Position numbers and translations under genes: made by a program. The notes below the pieces were generated by a model that saw nothing but the letters and a program-made list of their open reading frames with translations, searched no databases and was not told the origin of the DNA. Below, in pieces: positions 16,132-24,394 of a stretch of 64,000 bases of DNA. The DNA is from Lysinibacillus sp. KCTC 33748 (GTDB lineage: Bacteria > Bacillota > Bacilli > Bacillales_A > Planococcaceae): positions 537,453 to 601,452 of the forward strand of contig NZ_MWSJ01000002.1 of NCBI RefSeq assembly GCF_002237755.1. The letters run 5' to 3'. Position 1 is the stretch's first letter. Each line of letters starts with the position of its first letter.

Positions 16132-16754
16132 ATGAAAATTACAAAACTAGCCATATTTTATTTAGCCATATTTATGTTGGCACTATTACTATCACTAGCT
16201 GGAGTTAGCCAATCCATTTCACTTGGCATCATTATCCTTATCGTGATTGCAATGATTTATAGACATATACATATTGTATTCTGGACTAATAATATGAAAT
16301 TGGTAGATAAGTTAGTAAAAGATCGTAAGAAGCATCCTTTTTTTGCCTACCTATATGCAGTTGCTTATGGTACAAAGCATGACCAGTTACACTCATTTGA
16401 AACAGCAATTGGAAAGTATAAGCAGCCAGCAATGAAGTATAACTGTAAATTTATTAAGGGGATCTTGGAAGAGAATTTAGAGGAAGCAAAGGATGCGGCA
16501 AATAAAATAAATAAAGAGCCTTTAACTAGCTATGCAAAATGTTATATCGCTGCACTTGAGGACGAACAACAGACATGCGAAGCGATCAACTTACAAAGCC
16601 GTGGATGCAGCCGGCAATTGAAGCAGTTTATGCGCACAAGATGAAGAATGAAGCCGCGTTTGATCAGTATCAGAAAGAAAGTATTGCCTTTGCGCGCGGC
16701 GTACAAAAATATGTGTTAATACATACCTACGAACAGATGAAAATGGATCTGTAA
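16132..16754 (+). pseudogene. Membrane-anchored hypothetical protein with frameshift
   Basis: Starts well (AATAGGTGGAATT before ATG 16132) with two N-terminal transmembrane helices and a helical cytoplasmic or external domain. The frame breaks near 16570: after EDEQQ the first frame runs to a stop at 16644 with unlikely residues, while another frame continues from about 16575 with LTKPWMQPAIEAVYAHKMKN and ends at TAA 16754, followed by a good terminator. Together they would give a protein of about 207 residues. The break is most simply a one- or two-base indel, natural or a sequencing error. Family unknown. Confidence 0.6.
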
Positions 16755-16763
16755 AAAATATAG

Positions 16764-16802
16764 GCTACTTGATGCTAATTGGTGTCAAGTAGCTTATTTT
16801 TT
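16764..16802 (+). terminator. Rho-independent terminator
   Basis: GCTACTTGA and TCAAGTAGC pair over nine bases and are followed by TTATTTTTT. It lies ten bases after the stop of the frameshifted gene, supporting 16754 as the original gene end. Confidence 0.85.
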
Positions 16803-16875
16803 AGTATAGAAAATTCATATTAAACATACAAATCTTGTTTACTCATTCGTCTAATAAAGTAAGAGAGGTGAGAAG

Positions 16876-17394
16876 ATGGAGTTTGATGAGCTTTATGAAC
16901 AATATTTTCAACGCATTTATCAATTTATTTACTATATGGTCTCGGATCCAAGTTTAGCGGAGGATTTAACGCAGGAAACATTTATTCGGGTTTATAAAGG
17001 ACAGTTTAGAAACGAGGCTGCTATGGGCACTTACATAAGGAGAATTGCACGAAACCTTGTCTACGACACCTATAGAAAAAAAGCACTTATTAAATGGCTA
17101 CCATTTCAAAAAGAACATGAAAAACGGGAGACACAATATGTACCACATGATTGGATCATGCAATCTGAGGAGCGGCGACTATTATATGAAGCAATTCAAT
17201 TATTGAAGCCTGAATATCGAGAGGTTCTTATTTATAGAAAAATAGAGGAGCTGAATTTAGCCGAAACTAGTGAAATTTTAGGATGGTCTACAGTAAAAAT
17301 AGCGAATACACAGCGAAATGCTATAAAGGCTTTAGAGAAAATACTTGGAGGTGATGAATTTGGATTTAAACAATCGACTGAAGGAACTCAATAA
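16876..17394 (+). CDS. ECF (sigma-70 group 4) RNA polymerase sigma factor
   Basis: A 172-residue ECF sigma factor. Region 2 is seen as FDELYEQYFQRIYQFIYYM and DPSLAEDLTQETFIRVYKG (residues 3-47), with RNLVYDTYRKK after it; region 4 as KPEYREVLIYRKIEELNLAE and SEILGWSTVKIANTQRNAI near residues 115-155. It redirects RNA polymerase to a small regulon, usually envelope stress. The next gene starts inside its 3' end and encodes a membrane protein, the expected anti-sigma partner. I looked for an autoregulatory ECF promoter upstream and did not find a convincing one. Confidence 0.92.
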   Translation: MEFDELYEQYFQRIYQFIYYMVSDPSLAEDLTQETFIRVYKGQFRNEAAMGTYIRRIARNLVYDTYRKKALIKWLPFQKEHEKRETQYVPHDWIMQSEERRLLYEAIQLLKPEYREVLIYRKIEELNLAETSEILGWSTVKIANTQRNAIKALEKILGGDEFGFKQSTEGTQ

Positions 17395-18220
17395 ATTACC
17401 GGAGGATCGTGCTGTAAAAACCCGTATTTATGAACGTATTCATCATAAGAGGAAAAAAGACTTACCGCTATGGAAAGAGAGTGTTCTACTATTAACGATT
17501 GCAATGATTGCTCTATTTTTTATTATGACACCACAAAATCCTTCACCTCCTCAAACTGCTGACCATTCCATCCAAGCAATATATAAGCATTTCGGAGGAA
17601 AAGAAGCGAAATTTTTTGCGAGAAGTTCGAGTTTATATATATCTACGGAAAAGGTTGAAGATACAATTGTGTATAACTTTTTTGAAGACTTAACAAAGTA
17701 TGTTGAAGAGGCTGATGGAAAGTTGGGTAACCATATTGCAGATGTAATCGTTGTTAGAGATCGCGAAGAAGAGCACTATCAGATTTCAGATACAGGTATG
17801 CTAAATGTAGATTCTGGCCAGTTTTTTGCTGGGAATTCTGTAACGTATGATATAGTATTTCATAGATTATACTCTGTAACAACAAAACCTTGGATTTTTA
17901 TCCTTCCACTTATCGTGATAGCTGTAAATATAATCTCTATGAACTATTATAAACGTCATAATCTACAAGGATCTAAACCATCTAAACATGTATGGTGGCT
18001 GTTAGTACTTGTGCTTGCGATGCTTTCTAGCATATTTGCTTGGGCAACCTGGGTCGGTCCATTGTATAAGCCTTTAATGATTACGTTTGCGCTTTTATAT
18101 GGTTTCATTTTTTGGTATTTCATAATACGAGAGGTACGGACTTATGCCATATATAAAGTAGAAACAATTAAAATAAGCATTATTAGTGCAACACTTGTTT
18201 TAATTATTATTCTTTATTAA
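17360..18220 (+). CDS. Membrane protein, probable anti-sigma factor
   Basis: Overlaps the sigma gene by 35 bases. I favour TTG 17360 as start, eight bases after GGAGGTGAT; ATG 17354 overlaps that site. The N-terminal 35 residues are cytoplasmic and charged (LKELNKLPEDRAVKTRIYER), followed by a transmembrane helix (VLLLTIAMIALFFIM near residue 45), an extracytoplasmic domain to about 165, and four more membrane helices. This one-helix sensor-plus-membrane layout and the coupling to an ECF gene make it a likely anti-sigma factor, though no zinc-binding HxxxCxxC motif is present. The assignment is by context. Confidence 0.65.
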   Translation: MDLNNRLKELNKLPEDRAVKTRIYERIHHKRKKDLPLWKESVLLLTIAMIALFFIMTPQNPSPPQTADHSIQAIYKHFGGKEAKFFARSSSLYISTEKVEDTIVYNFFEDLTKYVEEADGKLGNHIADVIVVRDREEEHYQISDTGMLNVDSGQFFAGNSVTYDIVFHRLYSVTTKPWIFILPLIVIAVNIISMNYYKRHNLQGSKPSKHVWWLLVLVLAMLSSIFAWATWVGPLYKPLMITFALLYGFIFWYFIIREVRTYAIYKVETIKISIISATLVLIIILY

Positions 18221-18232
18221 CGAATTTAAATA

Positions 18233-18290
18233 AAACCACCTTTACTTTCACAAAAGACTATTGCGAAGGTATTCGGTGGTTTAATTATTT
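18233..18290 (+). terminator. Probable terminator of the sigma operon
   Basis: AAACCACC and GGTGGTTT can pair across a long loop and are followed by AATTATTTTT. The stem is short, so the call is modest. Confidence 0.45.
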
Positions 18291-18319
18291 TTCAACGCAT
18301 TATGGAGGCGAGTTGTACC

Positions 18320-18817
18320 TTATTCCTTTTTATTCAATAAAATCCCACGCACAATCCCCATTATAAATATTGTACCTAGTACAAATAAAAATACATAAGC
18401 ATGCCACTGCTGTAAAATACGTTCATGTCCTAAAGCAACTGTTAAATCATTGAATAGTGAGTATGTAAAGTATAAGAGTATACTATTTTTGATGAGACAA
18501 AAGGTAATGATTCCATTTTGTCGCTGGATATGAGATAAGGTTGGCTTATTTTTACGTAGGATAGGATAAGCTGCTTTCATCTCTAAGTATTGTAAAAGTA
18601 AAAATAGCATTAAGGCAATGAATGGTAAATAAAAAATGGTGATTTTCGGGCCAAATTGCGCATGTTCACTCTTAAAGCTTTGCAAAACCGGTATAGAAGC
18701 GGGGAGCTTATTGTATTGGATTAGTGTTGCCGTAATGCCAGCTAAAAAAATAGTCGCAACAATAAGCGTTAGCGATTTACAAAAGCGTGGTGTAGGTGTT
18801 TTTTGTTGTTCTAGCAT
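18320..18817 (-). CDS. DUF1648-like membrane protein
   Basis: A 165-residue polytopic membrane protein with four helices. The segment YNKLPASIPVLQSF (residues 34-47), right after the first helix, is the L-P-x-x-I-P motif of DUF1648, found in SdpI-type immunity and signalling proteins. Start ATG 18817 follows GAGGTGAAC. It is convergent with the sigma operon and divergent from the TauE gene. No immunity partner is seen nearby, so function is open. Confidence 0.65.
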   Translation of the reverse strand: MLEQQKTPTPRFCKSLTLIVATIFLAGITATLIQYNKLPASIPVLQSFKSEHAQFGPKITIFYLPFIALMLFLLLQYLEMKAAYPILRKNKPTLSHIQRQNGIITFCLIKNSILLYFTYSLFNDLTVALGHERILQQWHAYVFLFVLGTIFIMGIVRGILLNKKE

Positions 18818-18907
18818 TTGTTCACCTCATAGTTCAATTAAAAAAGTGCAGTCTGTTATACTGTATCATAAGAATACCATCATGTGTGACATAGAAAGAA
18901 GGGTTAG

Positions 18908-19648
18908 ATGGAATACTTGTTGTTTTTACTAATTGGAATTATCGGCAACATCATTGGCACGTTAGTTGGAGGTGGCGGGTTAATAACATTACCGACTATG
19001 ATGCTAGTAGGGGTACCCGTCCATTCAGCAATCGGTGCGAATAAGGTTTCTAATATGGTAAGTGCCTTTTCAAGCTTTTACACAATTTATAAAAGAAAAG
19101 AAATAGTATGGTCAGAAATGCGTTCAGTTTTACTTGTTTCCTTAATAGGTGGTACACTTGGAGGTCTGTTTGCATCATTTATGAGCAGTCACACATTAAC
19201 GTTTATCGCCATCATTTTATTAGGCTTTGCCCTTGTTATGTCCTTTTTAGGCGGAGCTGAATTTGGAGAGAAAGAAAGCTTTACAATGAATCGTAAAAAC
19301 GGTCCAATCCTTTTAGGGGTTGGCTTTTATGATGGCATGTTCGGCCCTGGTAGCAGTACGCTTGCACTTTATACATATGCACATCAGAAAATCTCTTATA
19401 TGAAAGCAGTAGGTTTGTCGCGTGTAGGTGTTTTTGCTATGTGCTTAGGAGCTTCGATTACGTATATTGCTACAGGTAAAATTGATTGGCCGTTGACAAT
19501 CGTATTAATGGTTGGTTCTGTAATCGGTGCACAAATAGGCATTATCCTTGCCAGAAAGGTTAAGGCAAATCAAGTAAAGCTATTGCTGCGTATTGTAACC
19601 ATTGTGCTGATAGTTCAGCTCGTCTATGATTTTATAAAACAGATTTAA
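18908..19648 (+). CDS. Sulfite exporter TauE/SafE family protein
   Basis: A 246-residue integral membrane protein with about eight helices and the two glycine-rich inverted repeats of the family: GTLVGGGGLITLPTMMLVG near residues 18-36 and FYDGMFGPGSSTLALY near 140-155. TauE/SafE proteins export sulfite, sulfoacetate or other small organic anions. Ribosome site GAAAGAAGGG precedes the ATG. The next gene begins 12 bases downstream, so they may be cotranscribed although unrelated in function. Confidence 0.88.
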   Translation: MEYLLFLLIGIIGNIIGTLVGGGGLITLPTMMLVGVPVHSAIGANKVSNMVSAFSSFYTIYKRKEIVWSEMRSVLLVSLIGGTLGGLFASFMSSHTLTFIAIILLGFALVMSFLGGAEFGEKESFTMNRKNGPILLGVGFYDGMFGPGSSTLALYTYAHQKISYMKAVGLSRVGVFAMCLGASITYIATGKIDWPLTIVLMVGSVIGAQIGIILARKVKANQVKLLLRIVTIVLIVQLVYDFIKQI

Positions 19649-19660
19649 GGAGGCGATAGG

Positions 19661-20596
19661 ATGTTTGAAATTACACCTTATCCATCTTTTTCGTGGTCAC
19701 TGTCCCGTCATAAAACGGTAACAAGCTGTGCGCGAAAATATGGCTATGAATATTATTTTTCTCATAATGGCTGGCTCAGTTACAATGTGGAGCCATATCA
19801 TCAACATGTCTATCGCTTAAAAAAGCTTCAATCCATGCCGATTTTATTTGGGCAAATCGTCCATCATTTAATAGAGCAATCGATCAATGATTATTTGCAA
19901 ACCCGCGAGACTACAACTGTTGCTGAACTCGTAAATCGTGCACGTGGCCAGCTTAATGCCGCTTTTATCGATTCTACACGTCATGTAGATTTATGGAGAC
20001 ATAAGCCAAATAAATTTTATATGATGCAAGAAATTTATTACGAAGGAAAGTTAAATCCTGAACTGGTACAGGACTATAAAGAGCGCATGACGGCTGTGTT
20101 TGACAACTTTCTTAATAGTGAAACATTCCAGCAAATTACCGCACAAAAAGGCTCGCTGCGAATCGGTGAGCCTGAACAATTTCGTTCCATGAAAATCGAG
20201 GGTGTACAAGTTTTTGTCGTAATGGATTTTCATTATTTTGATGAGATGACAGACAAGTGGATTATTATCGATTGGAAAACAGGGGGAGAGTCCGATGATG
20301 ATCGCCAACAGTTAGCACTCTATGCTTACTATATTCAGCAGAAATATCGGGTTTCTCTAGACCAGATTGATGTCTATAATGAATATTTATTGACAGGCAA
20401 AAGAAAAAAATACACCTTTACAGCATATGATATGGATAATATTTTACATACGTTTCAGCGAAGTGTGCTGGAAATGAAAAAATATCAGGCGGATATTTTC
20501 TCCAATGAACCCGTGGACTTTGAGGAGTTTGAGCAAACCACTGAAAAATGGCACTGCAAAGGGTGTAATTTTAAAGAATTATGTGAGCATAATTAA
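19661..20596 (+). CDS. PD-(D/E)XK nuclease with a predicted 4Fe-4S cluster (Cas4/AddB-type)
   Basis: A 311-residue RecB-family nuclease. The active-site motif is visible as VVMDFHYF (Asp189) and IIIDWKTG (Asp204, Lys206). Four cysteines, Cys23 near the N-terminus and Cys299, Cys302 and Cys308 in WHCKGCNFKELC at the C-terminus, match the Fe-S staple of Cas4, AddB and Dna2. It is a soluble DNA-cleaving enzyme of unknown pathway; no CRISPR array is near. Ribosome site AAGGAGG. Notably its last 117 bases, which encode three of the four cysteines, lie inside the left attachment repeat of a prophage remnant, and a second copy of them is at 24068-24203. Confidence 0.85.
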   Translation: MFEITPYPSFSWSLSRHKTVTSCARKYGYEYYFSHNGWLSYNVEPYHQHVYRLKKLQSMPILFGQIVHHLIEQSINDYLQTRETTTVAELVNRARGQLNAAFIDSTRHVDLWRHKPNKFYMMQEIYYEGKLNPELVQDYKERMTAVFDNFLNSETFQQITAQKGSLRIGEPEQFRSMKIEGVQVFVVMDFHYFDEMTDKWIIIDWKTGGESDDDRQQLALYAYYIQQKYRVSLDQIDVYNEYLLTGKRKKYTFTAYDMDNILHTFQRSVLEMKKYQADIFSNEPVDFEEFEQTTEKWHCKGCNFKELCEHN

Positions 20597-20615
20597 GTAG
20601 AAAAATGGAGCGAGT
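20480..20615. repeat. Left attachment repeat (attL) of a prophage remnant
   Basis: These 136 bases, covering the end of the nuclease gene and 19 bases beyond, recur in the same orientation at 24068-24203 without gaps and with about 12 mismatches. The longest exact blocks are 26 bases (GAGCAAACCACTGAAAAATG and onward) and 28 bases (AAAGGGTGTAATTTTAAAGA and onward). This is the classic mark of an integrase-mediated insertion at a gene 3' end in which the element carries a replacement tail. Confidence 0.8.
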
Positions 20616-20632
20616 GACCAAAAAGTGACCAA

Positions 20633-20920
20633 TTAAATTAAGTCATCAAAATAGTCACTAGCTTTATTTTTATCTTTACTAGTTAAATGACTATAAATGT
20701 TAATCGTCATTTTTATATCAGAGTGACCTAATTGTTCTTGAATAATCTTAAAGTTGACATTTTTACTAACCATATAAGAAGCATGTCGTAAAGCATGAAA
20801 ATTTAATTTAGGAAGATTATATTTCTCAATAATTCTTCTCCAAGCCGTATCTAGCAGCAGGGATTCATTCCTTTTGTCGAAATTAGATTGTAAGAGGTGG
20901 TGTATTTCAGTTGAATGCAA
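20633..20920 (-). pseudogene. Phage integrase (tyrosine recombinase), N-terminally truncated
   Basis: Only the last 95 residues of a tyrosine recombinase remain. HALRHASYMVSKN carries the H-x-L-R-H box (catalytic His and second Arg), LGHSDIKMTINIYSHLTS carries the final His region and the nucleophile Tyr in INIYSHL. The N-terminal arm-binding and core-binding domains and the first catalytic Arg region are missing; the frame has no good ribosome site. Its 3' end is 18 bases inside the left attachment repeat, the usual place for a phage integrase. Confidence 0.8.
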
Positions 20921-21171
20921 TAAGAAATGAAAAAGTATTTACTACTAATCTAAAAGAAGCTTATGAATTTGCATATTACCTATTCCTTACTAAAGGTGTA
21001 GATAATATCGAAATAGAGCAAATTAAAGATGATTGCTATGTGAGATTTACAATGGAATATAGTCATGAATTAGGTAAACAAATATGGAATATAGTAGAGC
21101 AATTTAATCTTGAAAGCTTAGTTTTTTACGGCGTGTTTTGGGACGTTGTACGGGGATATGTAACTGAGTGA
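20911..21171 (+). CDS. Hypothetical protein, prophage region
   Basis: Unrecognised 86-residue soluble acidic protein (MNAIRNEKVF..., with YEFAYYLFLTKGVDNIEIEQ). A TTG at 20911 with AGAGGTGG about 12 bases upstream is the best start. It lies between the integrase fragment and the holin. It may be a phage gene or the fused edge of one created by the deletion. Confidence 0.4.
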   Translation: MNAIRNEKVFTTNLKEAYEFAYYLFLTKGVDNIEIEQIKDDCYVRFTMEYSHELGKQIWNIVEQFNLESLVFYGVFWDVVRGYVTE

Positions 21172-21221
21172 AATTTTAATCATTATGCCTTCCACAGATA
21201 ATTGTGAAGGGCTTTTATTAT

Positions 21222-21572
21222 ATGGACATTGCACAATTAATTCAATATCCGTTTTTATCATTAGTACCAGCAACGATTTTATATATGTTACTTGCTTATT
21301 TTGCATTTAAAGTATTGGATTTTGCAACAGGCTTATTGAAAACATGGAAGAAGGTATCACCTTATCAAACACGGATTATGCGTGATGGTATCATTCGATG
21401 GATTAGAGAGCTGGTTGCAATTACATTTGTTATCCTATTTGATTTAATCTTTGGCTTAGATTTCTATTTAACAGGCTTCACATTAGCATTATTTTTATAC
21501 AAAGAAGGTGGTTCAATCGCTGAAAACCTTCAAACATTAGGTGTAGATATGCCTGGAAGAAGGTGGGCGTAA
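21222..21572 (+). CDS. Phage holin family protein (toxin-secretion/lysis holin)
   Basis: A 116-residue membrane protein of the phi29/TcdE-like holin class: an N-terminal membrane segment (SLVPATILYMLLAYFAFKVL), a D-F-A-T-G-L-L motif at its end, a basic middle loop, a pair of helices (LVAITFVILFDLIFGLDFYL) and a C-terminal YKEGGSIAENLQTLG segment that is highly typical. It forms membrane lesions letting the endolysin reach the wall. Start ATG 21222 follows GAAGGG. Its stop is immediately followed by the amidase start, the normal holin-lysin cassette. Confidence 0.85.
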   Translation: MDIAQLIQYPFLSLVPATILYMLLAYFAFKVLDFATGLLKTWKKVSPYQTRIMRDGIIRWIRELVAITFVILFDLIFGLDFYLTGFTLALFLYKEGGSIAENLQTLGVDMPGRRWA

Positions 21573-22262
21573 ATGACTTATACCATTGAACAACGTTTGA
21601 TGTCAGGATTGCCAAATCAGGCTTTGAAAGCTGTTAAATATGTTATTGCCCATGAATCAGGGAATCCAAACAATTGTGGTCCAAACGCTTTGGAAAATGA
21701 GATAGCATACATGAACCGCAATAAAGCCAATGCATTTACATCTCACTGGGTAGGCTGTGGCGGTAAAATTGTACAAGTTGCGCCAGTTAATCGTGTGCAA
21801 TATGGTTGTGACCCGAAAGGTAATCCACTTAGCTATGCACAAATAGAGTTGGCTCGTACAAATGATAAGGATCAATTTAAAAAGGATTATGCAGCTTATG
21901 TTTGGTTGTAACGTGAACTTGCTAAAGAGGCTGGAATACCTGTTGTACTCGATGGCAGTGGCAACGGTATAAAATCACACCGTTGGATTACGGACAATTT
22001 AAAAGGTACAACCCATAGAGATCCATTTTCGTATCTGCAGAGTATGGGGATTTCAGAGGAACAATTCAAATTAGACATTAAAAACGGCTTAGATAAACCA
22101 ACTGAAAAGGATGATGATACAATGCAATTTACGAATAAGACAACAAAAGCAGCAGATAAAGGTTTAATTGAAAAGTAGTGGTTAGATAAATTTGATAATG
22201 GAACTATGACAAATGGTGATTATGAAGGTTTAAAACTTATCATTGCACAGCGTAGTAACTAA
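21573..22262 (+). pseudogene. Prophage N-acetylmuramoyl-L-alanine amidase, two nonsense codons
   Basis: The first 112 residues are an Amidase_2 domain: YVIAHESGNPNN, MNRNKANAFTSHWVGCGGKI and VQYGCD, with zinc-site His residues in AHES and TSHW. A TAA at 21909 interrupts the frame, which then continues as coding (RELAKEAGIPVVLDGSGNG, KSHRWITDN, THRDPFSYLQSMG) to a second in-frame TAG at 22176 and a final TAA at 22262. An intact endolysin of about 229 residues is thus split by two point changes. The product, if any, would be the truncated catalytic core. Confidence 0.85.
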
Positions 22263-22270
22263 AATGTAAA

Positions 22271-22300
22271 GACCAAGATAGCTTAATTGCCGTCTTGGTC
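22271..22300 (+). terminator. Terminator of the holin-amidase cassette
   Basis: GACCAAGA and TCTTGGTC pair over eight bases right after the amidase stop; the following AATGTTCATTT gives only a weak U-tract. Confidence 0.5.
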
Positions 22301-22320
22301 AATGTTCATTTATAATATCA

Positions 22321-22563
22321 CTACATGTAGTGAAAAGTATCAAGCATACCAAGAACCCAAATAACCAAAATCACTACCGCCACAATTAATCCGAATGTAA
22401 CAATCGGATCTGCACCCTCTTTATTTTGGATTTGTTTTTTTGTATATTCCTCGTACTCTTCTTCGTTAATCGTATTACAATACTCACATATTTCAATCAC
22501 AGCCCCATCTCTATGTACTTTCTTAAATGGATTTATGGCTAAACAATTAGGGCAATTACTCAA
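22321..22563 (-). CDS. Zinc-ribbon protein with one membrane helix
   Basis: TTG start at 22563 with AGGAG eight bases upstream. The 80-residue product has a zinc ribbon made of CPNC (residues 4-7) and CEYC (residues 27-30), a charged linker (NEEEYEEYTKKQIQNK) and a C-terminal transmembrane helix (VTFGLIVAVVILVIWVLGML). The zinc ribbon therefore faces the cytoplasm. Function unknown. It lies on the opposite strand to the lysis genes within the prophage remnant and may be a moron gene. Confidence 0.6.
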   Translation of the reverse strand: MSNCPNCLAINPFKKVHRDGAVIEICEYCNTINEEEYEEYTKKQIQNKEGADPIVTFGLIVAVVILVIWVLGMLDTFHYM

Positions 22564-22740
22564 TTATATTCTCCTCACTAACCTTATCTACTAATTACCA
22601 TTTTAGGAAATTTAGCGTGAATTGTATATATAAAATTAGGAAATAGTAACTGAAATCACGTTACTTAAAAATTATTTCTGTAATTACCCCTTGCTAAATT
22701 ACAAACGTCATTACAACGCGACATCAGTCACCAAAATAAA

Positions 22741-22781
22741 GACCAGGCGCTCGATTGAAAGTGAGTACCTGGTCATTTTTT
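22741..22781 (-). terminator. Terminator for the Ig-like protein gene
   Basis: GACCAGG and CCTGGTC form the stem; U-rich stretches lie on both sides (ATTTTTTG on the plus strand, TTTATTTTGG on the minus), so it could act both ways. It ends just past the stop of the gene at 22784. Confidence 0.65.
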
Positions 22782-22783
22782 GT

Positions 22784-23776
22784 TTAATATTCTCTTATTT
22801 CAAATGAAGCTATTTTATCATGAACAATATATTCCGTTACTTTTTTATAAGGTGAAATTGTTTTTGAAAATTTAAATGTTGATGTGCCTTGAGCACTATC
22901 AAACCATTTCAAATAGTCATTTAATACATTATTAGTAACGTCATATTCTTTTGTAATACCGTTTACTAATGTAATGCTTAAAATAGCATTTGAAGATTCA
23001 TTGCTTAGTTTCTTAACAATTACTGTACTAGTGGCCGCAATATCAGTATTTTCTATTTTTGCAGTAATAATTGCTTCACCTTCGCGAACTGCAGTTACAT
23101 TTCCATCTTGATCTACAGTAGCAATTGACTTATCACTAGATGACCAGATTACTTTTGCTGTATCTGGAGTGACTGTGGCAGTTAGCTTTTCTGAGCTACC
23201 TTCAAATAATTCTAGATTATTTTTATCTAATGAAATAGATTCTCCACTAGGAATCTCGTTTTCTGATAATAAAGTTCCGTCAACATCAATGGCGTCTAGT
23301 ACTAAATAAGTCGTATTCGAGTTTTCTTTTTTCTCAATTTTAACATGATGCAATTTGTTTTCTAAATTCAATTTTTCGTATGTAACTATATGGTTGTCTC
23401 CTAATGGGTTATTACTATAGTCTGAGTAATTTTCTTTTTTTCCGTCTATAGTAATATAATTTATAGAATCTCTATTATTTGCCATTGTATTAATGATTCT
23501 TAAATCTGTGCCGACAAAATAAAACTCTATAGATGAATTAACCACATTTGAATGAGATTCTGTATTATTGTATCTAGGACTTGTAGAGGTAACATGTCTC
23601 CATGATCCCTCATATTTAATGGCAGGGTTCGTGTTATCGTACCTTTTCCATCCTTCTTCGGGTTGTGGTAAATATTCTCCAATAGAAGCTGCATTAACTT
23701 CAATTGAATTATCCGTAAATAAAGACAAACTAAACATAGAAATAGCTAAAATTAAAATTGAAAAATATTTCTTCAT
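22784..23776 (-). CDS. Secreted Ig-like (Big_2) domain protein
   Basis: A 330-residue exported protein. Residues 1-29 are a signal peptide ending near VNAAS. Residues 35-165 form a beta-rich carbohydrate-binding-like domain (WKRYDNTNPAIKYEGSW, then YFVGTDLRIINTMANN, and YLVLDAIDVDG), similar to ligand-binding modules of phage or adhesin proteins. Residues 178-255 are a Big_2 immunoglobulin-like domain: ELFEGSSEKLTATVTPDTAK, VIWSSSDKSIATVDQDGNVT, GEAIITAKI. The C-terminal 70 residues are unassigned. Strong AGGAGG site. No sorting motif, so it is either released or wall-associated. It appears to be cargo of the prophage remnant. Confidence 0.8.
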   Translation of the reverse strand: MKKYFSILILAISMFSLSLFTDNSIEVNAASIGEYLPQPEEGWKRYDNTNPAIKYEGSWRHVTSTSPRYNNTESHSNVVNSSIEFYFVGTDLRIINTMANNRDSINYITIDGKKENYSDYSNNPLGDNHIVTYEKLNLENKLHHVKIEKKENSNTTYLVLDAIDVDGTLLSENEIPSGESISLDKNNLELFEGSSEKLTATVTPDTAKVIWSSSDKSIATVDQDGNVTAVREGEAIITAKIENTDIAATSTVIVKKLSNESSNAILSITLVNGITKEYDVTNNVLNDYLKWFDSAQGTSTFKFSKTISPYKKVTEYIVHDKIASFEIREY

Positions 23777-24067
23777 GATTTATCCTCCTAATCAAAAAAA
23801 TTCTTTTAATAACCTACAATAACAACTTTAACCATATCTAAATGTATTTACCATAATAAAAATCGTTTATTTTTAATAATAAAAAGCCACTCAATTGAGT
23901 GACCTTAATGGTCTTTCGTGTGAAAATAAGTGACTAAAAAGTGACCAACAATTGACTAAACGTTACATTCAGCTATAGTTGGTGATTATTAATGACAATA
24001 CAATGATAAAAAAACATTGTTAAATCAAGCTTTTGATTTAACTTGAAACATAGCGAAAGTCCAATTT

Positions 24068-24203
24068 AAATATCAGGCGGATATTTTCTCGAATGAACTC
24101 GTGGACTTTGAGGAATTCGAGCAAACCACTGAAAAATGGCACTGTAAAGGGTGTAATTTTAAAGAATTATGTGTGCAAAATTGATTTTGAAAATGGAGCG
24201 AGT
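24068..24203. repeat. Right attachment repeat (attR) of the prophage remnant
   Basis: Gap-free copy of 20480-20615 with about 12 differences. It still encodes the nuclease C-terminal tail in frame, ending WHCKGCNFKELCVQN instead of CEHN, with TGA as stop. Excision by recombination between the copies would leave one intact nuclease gene. Confidence 0.8.
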
Positions 24204-24238
24204 AATCAACTAAAAAAAGTCATCAAACTCAAAATGAA

Positions 24239-24266
24239 AGCGCCTTTAATTATCGGTGCTTTTTTA
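24239..24266 (+). terminator. Terminator, probably the original one of the nuclease gene
   Basis: AGCGCC and GGTGCT pair (one G-U) with a ten-base loop and are followed by TTTTT. It lies about 55 bases after the displaced nuclease 3' end in the right repeat, while no terminator follows the gene copy at 20596. This supports the view that the prophage separated the gene from its terminator. Confidence 0.7.
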
Positions 24267-24394
24267 TTATGTATAACGGGTTATAGTTTCATTTTTGGAG
24301 AAATATGCAACAAATCTAATAGTTGTATCGTTATTATATTTAATCATACTGAGAAATCAGAGTTCAATACTCTCGTTTTGTTAAGGAGTGTGAA

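Larger units (their letters stand above)
20480..24203. mobile_element. Decayed prophage between duplicated attachment sites
   Basis: A 3.7-kb island bounded by 136-bp direct repeats. Inside, in order: an integrase C-terminal fragment (minus), a hypothetical gene, a holin, an amidase with two nonsense codons, a zinc-ribbon membrane protein and a secreted Ig-like protein (both minus). Repeats of the GTGACCAAAAAGTGACC type sit just inside both ends (20614-20630 and near 23931-23947), as expected for integrase arm sites. Integration, lysis and cargo functions are left; structural genes are gone. It can no longer excise by itself. Confidence 0.75.
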
